In this document: positions 52,250 through 61,163 of the stretch, in pieces
Numbering within the stretch: position 1 is the stretch's first letter
Layout: every line of letters begins with the position of its first letter
Source of the DNA: Buttiauxella sp. A111
GTDB taxonomy: Bacteria; Pseudomonadota; Gammaproteobacteria; Enterobacterales; Enterobacteriaceae
Assembly: GCF_014189855.1 (NCBI RefSeq)
Contig: NZ_BJFN01000010.1
Span: 1-64,000, forward strand
Length of the DNA stretch: 64,000 nt
Reading direction: 5' to 3'
Notes under the pieces: model-generated
Databases searched by the model: none
Seen by the model: the letters and a program-made list of their open reading frames with translations, nothing else
Told to the model about the DNA's origin: nothing
Position numbers and translations under genes: made by a program

Positions 52250-53056
52250 ATGTACCATGTCGTTGCGTCTGACTTAGATGGCACGTTGTTGTCCCCCGAT
52301 CACCTGCTCACCCCGTACGCCAAAGAAACGCTGAAATTGCTCACCGCTGAAGGGGTACATTTCGTCTTTGCTACGGGTCGTCACCATATCGATGTGGGGC
52401 AAATCCGCGATAACCTCGAAATCAAAGCCTACATGATCACCTCCAACGGTGCGCGCGTGCATGATACTGACGGCAACCTGGTATTCAGCCACGATCTTGA
52501 TCAGGACATCGCCCGTGATCTGTTTGGTGTCGTGCATACCCATCAAGATATCGTGACCAACGTCTACCGTGGTGACGAATGGTTCATGAACCGTCATCGC
52601 CCTGAAGAGATGAAATATTTTAAAGAGGCCGTGTTTAATTACAGTCTGTTTGAGCCAGGTTTGCTGGACGCCGATGGTATCAGCAAAGTGTTCTTCACCT
52701 GTGATTCGCACGAAAAATTGCTGCCGCTTGAGCAAGCGTTGATTGCCCGTTGGGGTGACCGAGTCAATGTAAGCTTCTCGACACTCACTTGTCTGGAAGT
52801 GATGGCGGGCGGGGTATCCAAAGGTCACGCGCTGGAAGCGGTATCCAAAGCAATGGGTTACAGCCTGAAAGAGTGCATCGCTTTTGGTGATGGCATGAAC
52901 GACGCAGAAATGCTCAGCATGGCGGGTAAAGGCTGCATCATGGGCAATGCCCACCAGCGCCTGAAAGACTTGTTGCCAGAGCTGGAAGTGATTGGCACCA
53001 ACGCCGATAACGCCGTTCCGCATTACCTGCGTAAGATGTTCCTCGGTAAAGATTAA
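52250..53056 (+). CDS. yigL: YigL, pyridoxal phosphate / sugar phosphatase (HAD)
   Basis: This 268-residue Cof-type HAD phosphatase has motif I SDLDGTLLS near residue 8 and motif IV AFGDGMNDAEML near 213. E. coli YigL dephosphorylates pyridoxal phosphate and sugar phosphates, and is controlled by the sRNA SgrS through the pldB-yigL message. I use the ATG at 52250 (MYHVVASDLD). After the stop there is a 9-bp hairpin (53069-53091) without a T run. Confidence 0.94.
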   Translation: MYHVVASDLDGTLLSPDHLLTPYAKETLKLLTAEGVHFVFATGRHHIDVGQIRDNLEIKAYMITSNGARVHDTDGNLVFSHDLDQDIARDLFGVVHTHQDIVTNVYRGDEWFMNRHRPEEMKYFKEAVFNYSLFEPGLLDADGISKVFFTCDSHEKLLPLEQALIARWGDRVNVSFSTLTCLEVMAGGVSKGHALEAVSKAMGYSLKECIAFGDGMNDAEMLSMAGKGCIMGNAHQRLKDLLPELEVIGTNADNAVPHYLRKMFLGKD

Positions 53057-53164
53057 TTCGCCGACATTGAGTGGCGATTTAATCGCCACTCGTCAACCAA
53101 ATACCTAAGCCTCTGCCAACACCCTTCGCTACAATAAGGCATAACCTGTTGTAGAGACTTCATC

Positions 53165-54064
53165 GTGCCGTTACTGATCATCACCACAATCCTGTGGGCC
53201 TTCTCATTTAGTCTGATTGGCGAATATCTTGCCGGGCATGTCGACAGCTATTTTTCGGTGCTGATGCGCGTCGGGCTTGCGGCACTGGTATTCCTGCCGT
53301 TTCTGCGTTTTAAAGGTTACAGCGCGAAAACGTTGCTGTTGTATATGCTGGTAGGCGCGCTGCAACTCGGCGTGATGTACCTGTTCAGCTTCCAGGCCTA
53401 TCTCTACCTGACCGTTTCAGAATTCCTTTTGTTCACCGTGATGACGCCGTTGTACGTCACGCTAATTTACGATCTGATCAGTGGCAACAAACTGCGCTGG
53501 GGTTATGCGTTAAGTGCAGGGCTGGCGGTGATTGGCGCGGCGATTATTCGCTATGACAAAGTGAGCGATCACTTCTGGACTGGCCTGCTGTTGGTGCAGG
53601 CGGCCAACATCTGCTTTGCTATCGGCATGGTGGGCTACAAGCGTTTGATGGAAACTCGTCCGATGCCGCAGCATTGCGCATTCTCATGGTTTTATCTTGG
53701 CGCATTCATTGTGGCCGTAAGCGCCTGGTTTGCGCTAGGGAATCCGCAAAAACTGCCGAGCACCAACCTGCAATGGGGCATCCTGGTGTGGCTCGGCGTC
53801 GTAGCGTCAGGGCTGGGTTATTTCATGTGGAACTATGGCGCAACGCAGGTGGATGCAGGAACGCTCGGCATCATGAACAACGTGCATGTTCCGGCAGGGC
53901 TGCTGGTTAACCTCGCCATCTGGCAAGAACAGCCCCACTGGGCGAGCTTTATCATTGGTGGGACGGTGATAATGGCCTCGCTATGGGTGCATCGCCGTTG
54001 GGTCGCTCCGCATTCTTCACAAACGGCAGATGCTCGCAAGCGTGTGAGCGCGTCGAGCGAATAA
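53165..54064 (+). CDS. bioP: Biotin transporter BioP (YigM)
   Basis: This 299-residue inner-membrane EamA-type protein has about ten helices. It is similar along its length to E. coli YigM, reported as a biotin transporter. The GTG start at 53165 precedes [14 protein letters not shown]. The charged C-terminus ([16 protein letters not shown]) is encoded opposite the end of metR, with which it overlaps by 113 bases. Confidence 0.92.
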   Translation: MPLLIITTILWAFSFSLIGEYLAGHVDSYFSVLMRVGLAALVFLPFLRFKGYSAKTLLLYMLVGALQLGVMYLFSFQAYLYLTVSEFLLFTVMTPLYVTLIYDLISGNKLRWGYALSAGLAVIGAAIIRYDKVSDHFWTGLLLVQAANICFAIGMVGYKRLMETRPMPQHCAFSWFYLGAFIVAVSAWFALGNPQKLPSTNLQWGILVWLGVVASGLGYFMWNYGATQVDAGTLGIMNNVHVPAGLLVNLAIWQEQPHWASFIIGGTVIMASLWVHRRWVAPHSSQTADARKRVSASSE

Positions 54065-54905
54065 ACGCTTCTGTCACCGGTTGACGCTGCTCGCCATCGC
54101 GCACGGCGGCGTACAACCGGCTCCACAATCCTTCGCCCAGGGTTTTAGTCACCACCAGACCCTGGCGCTCTACATTCTCGACCACCCAATGCGGCAGCGC
54201 GGCAATGCCCATGCGCGCCGACACCATCTGAATTAACAGCAACGTGTTATCCACACTTTTCAGCGACGGGCTCACGCCTGCGGGTTGCAGGAAATGTCGC
54301 CAGATATCCAGCCGCTGGCGCTGCACCGGGTAAATCAACAATGTCTCACTGCTCAAATCTTCCGGATCAATTCGTGTTTTGTTCGCTAATGGGTGGTCCG
54401 TTGCCAGCACCAGGCGCACTTCATAATCAAACATCGGCGAATAGTGCAGACCGCTGCGCGGCAGAATGTCCGAAGTCAAAACGATATCCAGCTCGCTTTG
54501 CTGTAGCGCGGGCTGCGGGTCGAACGTCACGCCTGATTTGAAATCCAGATCCACCTGCGGCCAGGTTTTGTGGAAGTTCTCCAGTGCCGGGGTTAGCCAC
54601 TGAATACAGCTATGGCATTCGATGGCGATACGCAACGTTGTCTGATGCGGTTCGTTGCAGGCCTGAAGCGCACGGCTAATCTGCGGCAGCACTTGTTCTG
54701 CCAGTTGCAATAGCACTTCGCCCTGCGGAGTAAAGCGCAGAGGCTGACTTTTACGGACAAACAGGCGGAACCCAAGCCGTTGCTCCAGATCGCTGAACTG
54801 ATGAGAGAGAGCCGATTGGGTTTGATGCAACGCGGCGGCGGCGGCGGCTAAAGAGCCGCAATTTCGTAACGCCTGGAGCGTCCGCAGGTGTTTGATCTCG
54901 ATCAT
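53952..54905 (-). CDS. metR: MetR, LysR-family regulator of methionine synthesis
   Basis: This 317-residue LysR protein has an N-terminal winged HTH (about 1-60, [20 protein letters not shown]). With homocysteine as effector it activates metE, metH and other genes. Same length as E. coli MetR. Its 3' end overlaps convergent bioP by 113 bases; both reading frames there resemble their families, so the overlap seems real. It diverges from metE, and its start codon overlaps a MetR box. Confidence 0.96.
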   Translation of the reverse strand: MIEIKHLRTLQALRNCGSLAAAAAALHQTQSALSHQFSDLEQRLGFRLFVRKSQPLRFTPQGEVLLQLAEQVLPQISRALQACNEPHQTTLRIAIECHSCIQWLTPALENFHKTWPQVDLDFKSGVTFDPQPALQQSELDIVLTSDILPRSGLHYSPMFDYEVRLVLATDHPLANKTRIDPEDLSSETLLIYPVQRQRLDIWRHFLQPAGVSPSLKSVDNTLLLIQMVSARMGIAALPHWVVENVERQGLVVTKTLGEGLWSRLYAAVRDGEQRQPVTEAFIRSTRSHACEHLPFVKNAERPNGDAPIARPLSPSHQ

Positions 54906-54917
54906 GAAAGTCCTTCA
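54905..54917. promoter_or_regulatory. MetR binding site
   Basis: TGAAAGTCCTTCA fits the MetR consensus TGAA-NNTNN-TTCA at every fixed position. It overlaps the metR start codon and lies upstream of metE, so it can serve activation of metE and autorepression of metR. Confidence 0.8.
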
Positions 54918-54976
54918 CTTCGGCATGAGCAAATTGCGCTTGAGGAATATACAGTACCTTTGCAAGATGGCGGTGT

Positions 54977-55000
54977 AAACATCTGGACGTCCAAATCCAA
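54977..55000. promoter_or_regulatory. Probable MetJ operator upstream of metE
   Basis: GGACGTCC (54985-54992) has six of eight bases of the AGACGTCT met box and forms a perfect palindrome TGGACGTCCA. Flanking 8-base segments ATCT and AAATCC resemble weaker boxes, as MetJ operators are tandem. It lies 33 bases before the metE start. Confidence 0.55.
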
Positions 55001-55024
55001 AAAATTCACCATGAGGACATAAAA

Positions 55025-57286
55025 ATGACAATCAAAAATCACACCCTCGGCTTCCCCCGTGTTGGTCTGCGTCGCGAACTGAAAAAGGCACAAGAAAGTT
55101 ACTGGGCAGGCAATTCCACCCAGGAAGAATTACTGGCGGTGGGCCGCGAACTGCGTGCTCGTCACTGGGATCAACAAAAACAGGCCGGCGTTGAGTTACT
55201 GCCTGTGGGCGATTTCGCCTGGTACGATCACGTTCTGACCACCAGCTTGTTACTTGGCAATGTACCGGCTCGTCATCAGAACGCGGACGGCAGTGTGGAC
55301 ATTGATACTTTATTCCGTCTGGGTCGTGGCCGCGCACCGACTGGCAAGCCTGCTGCCGCCGCAGAAATGACGAAATGGTTTAACACCAACTATCACTACA
55401 TGGTGCCGGAATTTACTCAAGGCCAGCAGTTCAAACTGACCTGGACACAGCTTCTGGATGAAGTGGACGAAGCGCTGGCACTGGGCCACAACGTGAAACC
55501 TGTGCTGCTTGGCCCGGTCACCTATCTGTGGCTGGGTAAAGTGAAGGGTGAGCAGTTCGACCGCCTGAGCTTGCTCAACGACATTCTGCCGGTTTACCAA
55601 CAAGTTCTGGCTGAACTGGCAAAACGCGGCATCGAATGGGTGCAAATAGACGAACCCGCACTGGTGCTGGAGTTGCCGCAGGCGTGGCTGGATGCGTTCA
55701 AGCCTGCTTATGACGCGCTGAATGGTAACGTTAAGCTGTTGCTGACCACCTATTTTGAAGGCGTCACGCCAAACCTGAACACCATCACCGCGCTGCCGGT
55801 CCAGGGTTTGCACGTTGATTTCGTACACGGTAAAGATGATATCAACGCGTTGCATCAACAGCTTCCGGCTGACTGGTTGCTGTCTGCGGGGGTGATTAAC
55901 GGCCGTAACGTCTGGCGTGCCGATCTGACGGAAAAATATCAACAATTGCAGGCAATCGTCGGGAAACGTGATCTATGGGTGGCCTCTTCTTGCTCCCTGT
56001 TGCACAGCCCAATCGATCTCAGCGTGGAAACGCGTCTTGATGCGGAAGTGAAAAGCTGGTTTGCCTTCGCCCTGCAAAAATGTGCTGAGCTTTCACTGCT
56101 GACTGAAGCGTTAAACAGCGGTAACACCGAAAAGCTGGTGGAATGGAGCGCGCCAATTCAGGCTCGCCGCCATTCAAGCCGCGTACACAACGCCGCAGTA
56201 GAACAGCGTCTGGCGACCATTACCGCGCAAGACAGCCAACGTCACAGCGACTATGCCGCTCGTGCCGTGGCGCAGCGTCAGCGTTTTAACCTGCCAGCGT
56301 GGCCGACAACGACTATCGGTTCTTTCCCGCAAACCACTGAAATCCGCGGCCTGCGCCTGGACTTCAAAAAAGGAAATCTGGATGCCAACAACTATCGCAC
56401 AGGTATCGCTGAACACATCAAACAAGCGGTAGCTGAACAGGAACGCCTGGGCCTGGATGTGCTGGTGCACGGCGAAGCAGAGCGCAACGACATGGTGGAA
56501 TACTTTGGCGAACACCTCGACGGTTTCGTCTTCACGCAAAACGGCTGGGTGCAGAGCTACGGCTCCCGCTGTGTAAAACCACCGGTCGTGATTGGCGATA
56601 TCAGCCGCCCGGAAGCAATCACCGTGGAGTGGGCAAAGTTCGCGCAATCCCTGACTGACAAACCGGTAAAAGGCATGTTGACGGGCCCGGTGACGATTCT
56701 GTGCTGGTCATTCCCACGCGAAGACGTGTCGCGCGAAACCATTGCGAAGCAAATCGCCTTAGCGTTGCGTGACGAAGTGGCGGATCTGGAAGCGGCGGGC
56801 ATTGGCATCATTCAGATCGACGAACCCGCGCTGCGCGAAGGTTTGCCGCTGCGTCAGTCCGACTGGCAGGCATATCTGGAATGGGGCGTGGAAGCTTTCC
56901 GCCTGAACGCCGCTGTGGTACGCGACGATACGCAGATCCACACACACATGTGTTACTGCGAATTCAACGACATCATGGATTCTATTGCGGCGCTGGATGC
57001 AGACGTGATCACCATTGAAACTTCACGTTCCGATATGGACCTGCTGGAGTCGTTCAAAGAGTTCGAATACCCTAACGAAATTGGACCGGGCGTGTATGAC
57101 ATTCACTCGCCGAACGTGCCAAGCGTGGAATGGATTGAAGCCTTGCTGAAGAAAGCGGCAGAAAGTGTTCCGGCTGAGCGTTTGTGGGTTAACCCGGACT
57201 GCGGCCTGAAAACTCGCGGCTGGCCAGAAACCCGCCAGGCGCTGGCGAACATGGTGAAAGCGGCGCAGAACTTGCGTAGCGCTTAA
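55025..57286 (+). CDS. metE: Cobalamin-independent methionine synthase
   Basis: This 753-residue enzyme transfers a methyl group from methyl-THF-triglutamate to homocysteine in the cytoplasm. It has twin beta-barrel domains. Zinc ligands are in [11 protein letters not shown] (His, Cys, near residue 641), the following Glu, and NPDCGLKTR (Cys near 726). Same length as E. coli MetE. It is activated by MetR and repressed by MetJ. The last conserved housekeeping gene of this window: in E. coli ysgA and udp come next; here an accessory cluster begins. Confidence 0.97.
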   Translation: MTIKNHTLGFPRVGLRRELKKAQESYWAGNSTQEELLAVGRELRARHWDQQKQAGVELLPVGDFAWYDHVLTTSLLLGNVPARHQNADGSVDIDTLFRLGRGRAPTGKPAAAAEMTKWFNTNYHYMVPEFTQGQQFKLTWTQLLDEVDEALALGHNVKPVLLGPVTYLWLGKVKGEQFDRLSLLNDILPVYQQVLAELAKRGIEWVQIDEPALVLELPQAWLDAFKPAYDALNGNVKLLLTTYFEGVTPNLNTITALPVQGLHVDFVHGKDDINALHQQLPADWLLSAGVINGRNVWRADLTEKYQQLQAIVGKRDLWVASSCSLLHSPIDLSVETRLDAEVKSWFAFALQKCAELSLLTEALNSGNTEKLVEWSAPIQARRHSSRVHNAAVEQRLATITAQDSQRHSDYAARAVAQRQRFNLPAWPTTTIGSFPQTTEIRGLRLDFKKGNLDANNYRTGIAEHIKQAVAEQERLGLDVLVHGEAERNDMVEYFGEHLDGFVFTQNGWVQSYGSRCVKPPVVIGDISRPEAITVEWAKFAQSLTDKPVKGMLTGPVTILCWSFPREDVSRETIAKQIALALRDEVADLEAAGIGIIQIDEPALREGLPLRQSDWQAYLEWGVEAFRLNAAVVRDDTQIHTHMCYCEFNDIMDSIAALDADVITIETSRSDMDLLESFKEFEYPNEIGPGVYDIHSPNVPSVEWIEALLKKAAESVPAERLWVNPDCGLKTRGWPETRQALANMVKAAQNLRSA

Positions 57287-57292
57287 TTATTT

Positions 57293-57507
57293 ACCCTCAC
57301 CCTAACCCTCTCCCAAAACGGGAGAGGGGACGTTCTTTTCTCCCTCGCCCAATAGCGAGAAGACGATCTTTTCTCCCTCACCCAATAGCGAGAAGACACT
57401 CTTTTCTCCCTCACCCAATAGCGAGAAGACACTCTTTTCTCCCTCACCCAATAGCGAGAAGACGCTCTTTTCTCCCTCTTCCTTTGGGAGAGGGCTGGGG
57501 TGAGGGG
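57293..57507. repeat. REP-like palindrome with a 33-bp minisatellite
   Basis: The outer arms CCCTCACCCTAACCCTCTCCC and GGGAGAGGGCTGGGGTGAGGG are nearly complementary and make a long hairpin. Between them lie four head-to-tail 33-base units (57336-57368, 57369-57401, 57402-57434, 57435-57467) and the start of a fifth. Each unit begins TTTTCTCCCTC and includes CCCAATAGCGAGAAGAC. Units differ by one to three bases. The arms resemble a widespread REP-type sequence, and the repeats look like slippage growth. It may help end metE and LysR-gene transcripts. Confidence 0.88.
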
Positions 57508-57519
57508 CAAAGCGTTTAT

Positions 57520-58428
57520 TCAACTCCCACCCCCCAACTTCCCACTCACCGCGGGCTGCAACAAATAATCCATACACCAACGGCAAACTTTGCCCATGCC
57601 ATCAGAACGGGCGGCCAGGAATAATTTGGTGGCGTGTTTATGTTCCTGCATCGGTTTTTTCAGCAATTGACCGTTATTAAGCAGAGGCAGCGCCAGATGG
57701 TGCGGAATATAACCGATGCCGACATTTTGCTGGATCAACGCAATAGCGGTGGCGAAGTCCGGGACAAACAGCGGTTTTTGACCTTCCAGCAGCCACGCCT
57801 GTTGTGGGGCGAAGTTGACTGCGGTGTCGCGGATGCAGATAGCGGAATACTGGCGTAGCTCGGCGTTTTCCAGCGGCTGGAGATGCCCGGCAAGCGGGTG
57901 CTGTGGGCTGACCACGAAATCCCACTCCAGTTGACCAATCGGTTCGCTGATGATCCCTTCCGTGCTCGGCACTGAATGCGGCGCGCCAATCACTAAATCA
58001 GCGCGTTTACTGTAAAGCGCGTCCCAGCAGCCGTTGTAAACCTCAAGATTTACCGTCAGCGTGGTGGAGGAAAATTCGCGCTCAAAATCTCGGATAAACT
58101 CAACCAGCGTGGCGGTGGGGATAATATTATTCACCGCGACAGACAGCTCTTTTTCAATCCCGTCATGAATCAGTACTGTGTTGCGTTTAAGCGCATCAAG
58201 ATCGCCAAGAATGGTTTTGCTGTGTTCGATGAAATAGCTACCCGCAGGCGTTAGTTCGATATAGCGGCCCTTGCGGATAAACAGCTCCGCGCCAATGCTC
58301 TCCTCGGCTTTTTTGATGGTGTAACTGATAGCGGATGGCACCTTGTTCAACTGCTCGGCGGCGGTGGTGATGCTCTGATATTTTGCGACCAGATGGACAA
58401 CGCGGATGGTTTCATCGGAGATAAACAT
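57520..58428 (-). CDS. LysR-family regulator, YahB/AllS-like
   Basis: This 302-residue LysR protein has an N-terminal winged HTH (about 1-60, ITTAAEQLNKVPSAISYTIKKAEE) and a C-terminal effector domain (about 90-295) with EVYNGCWDAL and GIGYIPHHLA segments. These resemble YahB and AllS of E. coli, a group tied to ureide-type gene sets. It is the last gene of the minus-strand cluster, 77 bases after the permease, so it may be co-transcribed rather than divergent as is common. Likely regulator of the cluster. The effector is unknown. Confidence 0.8.
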   Translation of the reverse strand: MFISDETIRVVHLVAKYQSITTAAEQLNKVPSAISYTIKKAEESIGAELFIRKGRYIELTPAGSYFIEHSKTILGDLDALKRNTVLIHDGIEKELSVAVNNIIPTATLVEFIRDFEREFSSTTLTVNLEVYNGCWDALYSKRADLVIGAPHSVPSTEGIISEPIGQLEWDFVVSPQHPLAGHLQPLENAELRQYSAICIRDTAVNFAPQQAWLLEGQKPLFVPDFATAIALIQQNVGIGYIPHHLALPLLNNGQLLKKPMQEHKHATKLFLAARSDGMGKVCRWCMDYLLQPAVSGKLGGGS

Positions 58429-58505
58429 GTGGCTTCCTGTCTGTGCGTTGAGTGGCCTGATTCTTCCTGAACCAGACCACTGTATTACGCAAGTATACCC
58501 AGGAA

Positions 58506-59729
58506 TTAGCTGCGGTTACTTATACGGCTCAACACCGCATAAGCGACGCAGGCCACAGCAATTGAATCTACTGAAGGGATGGTGGTGAGCGTAAACAGCC
58601 CATTGACCGTCATAAAGCCAACGGCGGCACCGAGAATCCAGGCAACGAAGGTCATAACTTTGATTTGCGGGTCGCGGGTCAGCACTGATTCTTCGTAACC
58701 GTTACGGCGATAAAGGAAGAAGTCAGCGATATAAATCCCGGCAACCGGCGGCGTGGCAATCCCGAGGAACAGCAGGAACGGGATAAACCAGGACATGATA
58801 TCCATGCTACCGACGATGGCGGATAAAATTCCTAGTGCGACGGTGATCTGCCATTTAGGGAAACGGGTCACCAGGGTGGAAACCACCAGCGTACCCTGGA
58901 ACATATTCCCGGCATTACCGGTGACGCAGGCAAAAATCAGCAGCACAGCGGCAGGCAAAACGGCACCGAATACCGCCATTGCGCCGAGTAAAGAACCCTG
59001 ACCGGAGATGGCACTAGGCGTCGCACCCGCCCAATACAGCAGCGGATAAGCCACCAGAAACGTCAATCCTGCGGCGATCAGCGCATGTTTGCGGTTATGC
59101 ACGAAACTGCCGAAATCGGGCAGCGTGGCAACCAGCACGATGATTGTGCCGACCACGGTTGATACTGCGACGCCGGTGTTCATGCTGGTGAACGCAGCGG
59201 GTGCGGCGACTTCTGTATGCGTTGCGACGTAAAGAATGTAGCAAAGCACCAGCGCAATCACCGGCACGGCGAACTGTGCCACTTTACCTAACACCGCAAA
59301 ACCAAACGCGGTTGAGGCAACAAAAATCACACAGCCCGCAGCTACCAGCAGTTGCACCGGCAGTTCCAGCCCATGTTGTGCCAGTAAATCATGCACTGAA
59401 TGGCCGAACATATTGGCGGTCACCGCAATCCAGCCAAACAGGCTGATGGCCATCAGAATGTTGATAGCAATCGCGCCTTTCTCGCCAAACGGATATTTCA
59501 CAATGCCGTAAGTGGGCAGACGGGCTTTTTCGCCCACGCTGATTGTAATCGCTGACAACACGGTCAGAATCAGGCCGCCCAACAATACGACGCTTATCAG
59601 ACTGGAGCTGGAAAGCTGGTTGCCGAGGCTTGAAGACGACAGCAGCACGGGCGTGACGGCAATGCCCAGCAAAATCATGGCAATACGTAATCCTGACGCC
59701 GTGTTGAGACTCTCTTGGGTCTTACGCAT
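58506..59729 (-). CDS. NCS1-family permease (cytosine permease-like)
   Basis: This 407-residue polytopic membrane protein has about 12 predicted helices and resembles CodB/purine-cytosine permeases of the NCS1 family. Segments GLRIAMILLGIAVTPVLL, KYPFGEKGAIAINILMAISLFGWI and TPPVAGIYIADFFLYRR are typical. Its ribosome site is AGAGGGAAC. It lies 24 bases after the small AtzF-like gene. NCS1 members carry pyrimidines, purines, hydantoins, allantoin and related compounds with Na+ or H+. Here it likely imports the substrate of the cluster; which one cannot be told from sequence. Confidence 0.82.
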   Translation of the reverse strand: MRKTQESLNTASGLRIAMILLGIAVTPVLLSSSSLGNQLSSSSLISVVLLGGLILTVLSAITISVGEKARLPTYGIVKYPFGEKGAIAINILMAISLFGWIAVTANMFGHSVHDLLAQHGLELPVQLLVAAGCVIFVASTAFGFAVLGKVAQFAVPVIALVLCYILYVATHTEVAAPAAFTSMNTGVAVSTVVGTIIVLVATLPDFGSFVHNRKHALIAAGLTFLVAYPLLYWAGATPSAISGQGSLLGAMAVFGAVLPAAVLLIFACVTGNAGNMFQGTLVVSTLVTRFPKWQITVALGILSAIVGSMDIMSWFIPFLLFLGIATPPVAGIYIADFFLYRRNGYEESVLTRDPQIKVMTFVAWILGAAVGFMTVNGLFTLTTIPSVDSIAVACVAYAVLSRISNRS

Positions 59730-59753
59730 ATCTTGTTCCCTCTGAATGGCGTT

Positions 59754-60146
59754 TTACGCAGTATGGAAATGGCCGGTGTATTTGCGCCAGCATCCCAGAT
59801 CGGTGATCTCTTTTTGCCCTTCGGTCAGCCAGTTTTCCGCCAGCACGCCCAGCACTTCGCTGCCGTCTTCGAGTTTGACTTTGCCAATGGATAACCCGGC
59901 AGGCTCGCTTTCCAGCAGTGCGGCGAAGCTGGCTAACGGCAACTCCCAGATTTCCAGCGATACATTTGTGCCGCCTTGCATCACGCGGATCATGCCTGGA
60001 TGGTCGTCGTTAATGCTCCAGATGCGGTAGTGGGCGTCGGTACGGGCTTCACGCACGAAGACACCGCCTGCTTTTTGCATGTTCGGGTTGAGTTTCAGGC
60101 CGCGCATCAGGGTGCCGTTGACTGCGAGTAAAGTTGTTGCTGTCAT
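59754..60146 (-). CDS. Stand-alone allophanate hydrolase C-terminal-like protein
   Basis: This 130-residue soluble protein starts at MTATTLLAVNGTLMRG (60146), with a GGAGA ribosome site; the frame opens 16 codons upstream. NGTLMRGLKLNPNMQKAGGV, YRIWSIND-HPGMIRV, SLEIWELP and GIGKVKL-type segments (here SIGKVKLEDGSEVLG) resemble the C-terminal domain of allophanate hydrolase (AtzF/DUR1). This has a gamma-glutamylcyclotransferase-like fold. In that enzyme the domain acts on the N-carboxycarbamate released by the amidase. Here it is a separate gene with no amidase half in the window. Function in this cluster is inference. Confidence 0.7.
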   Translation of the reverse strand: MTATTLLAVNGTLMRGLKLNPNMQKAGGVFVREARTDAHYRIWSINDDHPGMIRVMQGGTNVSLEIWELPLASFAALLESEPAGLSIGKVKLEDGSEVLGVLAENWLTEGQKEITDLGCWRKYTGHFHTA

Positions 60147-60203
60147 GATAGTTCTCCAGAAATTTGCCAAAAGGAAGGTTTTGTCTCCCTTCAATAAATA
60201 CGA

Positions 60204-61163
60204 TTAAGGTGCGATCCAGGTGCCGCTTTGGTGAGCAAGAGCCGCTTTAATGGCCTGCGGGCTGGTGATCAGGCCGCTGGCATTTTTGCCCTGCTTCTGG
60301 CTGGCATTCACAAAGCCGAGAATCGCTTCCACTTTTGGCTGCATGCTGCCAACGCCGAATTGCCCTTGATCTAAAAGCTCCTGCGCTTTGGCGACGGTCA
60401 GCGTGTCCAGCCATTCCTGCTGTGGGGTGCCGAAGTTAATCGCCACTTTTTCCACGCCGGTTGGGATCAGCAACAGGTCGGCACCTAATTGGCTTGCGAG
60501 CAGCGCGGAGGCCAGGTCTTTGTCGATCACCGCTTCAACGCCTTTCAGCTCGCGCTTTTCGTCGCGAATCACAGGAATACCGCCGCCGCCGCAGGCGATG
60601 ACGATGTAGCCCTGTTTCACCAGGTTGGCGATGGTTTCGCGCTCGATCACTTCAAGCGGAGCAGGGGATGGCACGGTGCGACGCCAGCCGCGACCGGCGT
60701 CTTCCATCATTGTCCAGCCGAGTTCTTTCTGGCGCAGTTGCGCGGTTTGCTCGTCCATAAACGCACCAACCGGTTTGCACGGGTTGGCAAAAGCCTCATC
60801 GTCTTTGCTTACTAAGGTTTGCGTCACGAGGGTGACAACCGGCTTGTTGATACCGCGACGCATCAGTTCGTTATGCAGCGCTTTCTGGAACATGTAGCCA
60901 ATCGCGCCCTGGGTGTCGCCTACCGCGTAATCCAGCGGCACCGGAGCCACTTCGTGGCTTGCCATTTCGGAGCGGCGCAGGATAAAGCCCACCTGTGGGC
61001 CGTTGCCGTGAGTCAGCACCAGATCCCATCCGGCTTCTACCATGTCGGTAATGTGCTTCACGCTTTCCATTACGGCTTCGTACTGATCCGGAATGCTGTT
61101 GTGACTTTCGTCCTGGATCAGCGCGTTGCCGCCTACCGCGACGACAGCTAAAGGTTTGCTCAT
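60204..61163 (-). CDS. Carbamate kinase (YahI/ArcC/AllK-like)
   Basis: This 319-residue amino-acid-kinase-fold enzyme would convert carbamoyl phosphate and ADP to ATP, ammonia and CO2. Motifs are VVAVGGNALI (near residue 6), THGNGPQVGF, VIACGGGGIPV and EAVIDKDLASALLA (near 210), and the C-terminal GVGSMQPKVEAILGF. It starts at MSKPLAVVAV with the ribosome site inside the end of the DUF1116 gene; the two overlap by four bases (ATGA). It is the likely energy-yielding step of the cluster. Confidence 0.9.
   Translation of the reverse strand: MSKPLAVVAVGGNALIQDESHNSIPDQYEAVMESVKHITDMVEAGWDLVLTHGNGPQVGFILRRSEMASHEVAPVPLDYAVGDTQGAIGYMFQKALHNELMRRGINKPVVTLVTQTLVSKDDEAFANPCKPVGAFMDEQTAQLRQKELGWTMMEDAGRGWRRTVPSPAPLEVIERETIANLVKQGYIVIACGGGGIPVIRDEKRELKGVEAVIDKDLASALLASQLGADLLLIPTGVEKVAINFGTPQQEWLDTLTVAKAQELLDQGQFGVGSMQPKVEAILGFVNASQKQGKNASGLITSPQAIKAALAHQSGTWIAP

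Noticed and set aside
52274-53089. 271-codon minus-strand frame opposite yigL
   Set aside because: Antisense to a full-length conserved HAD phosphatase; no family resemblance.
53069-53091. Terminator after yigL
   Set aside because: A perfect 9-bp hairpin exists but no T run follows, so I do not call it a terminator.
57336-57478. CRISPR-like repeat array
   Set aside because: The 33-base units are contiguous with no spacers, and no cas genes are near.
57283-57586. Two minus-strand frames with repeated peptides (EKRVSSRYWVR and similar)
   Set aside because: They are translations of the 33-bp minisatellite, whose length is a multiple of three; no ribosome site or family match.
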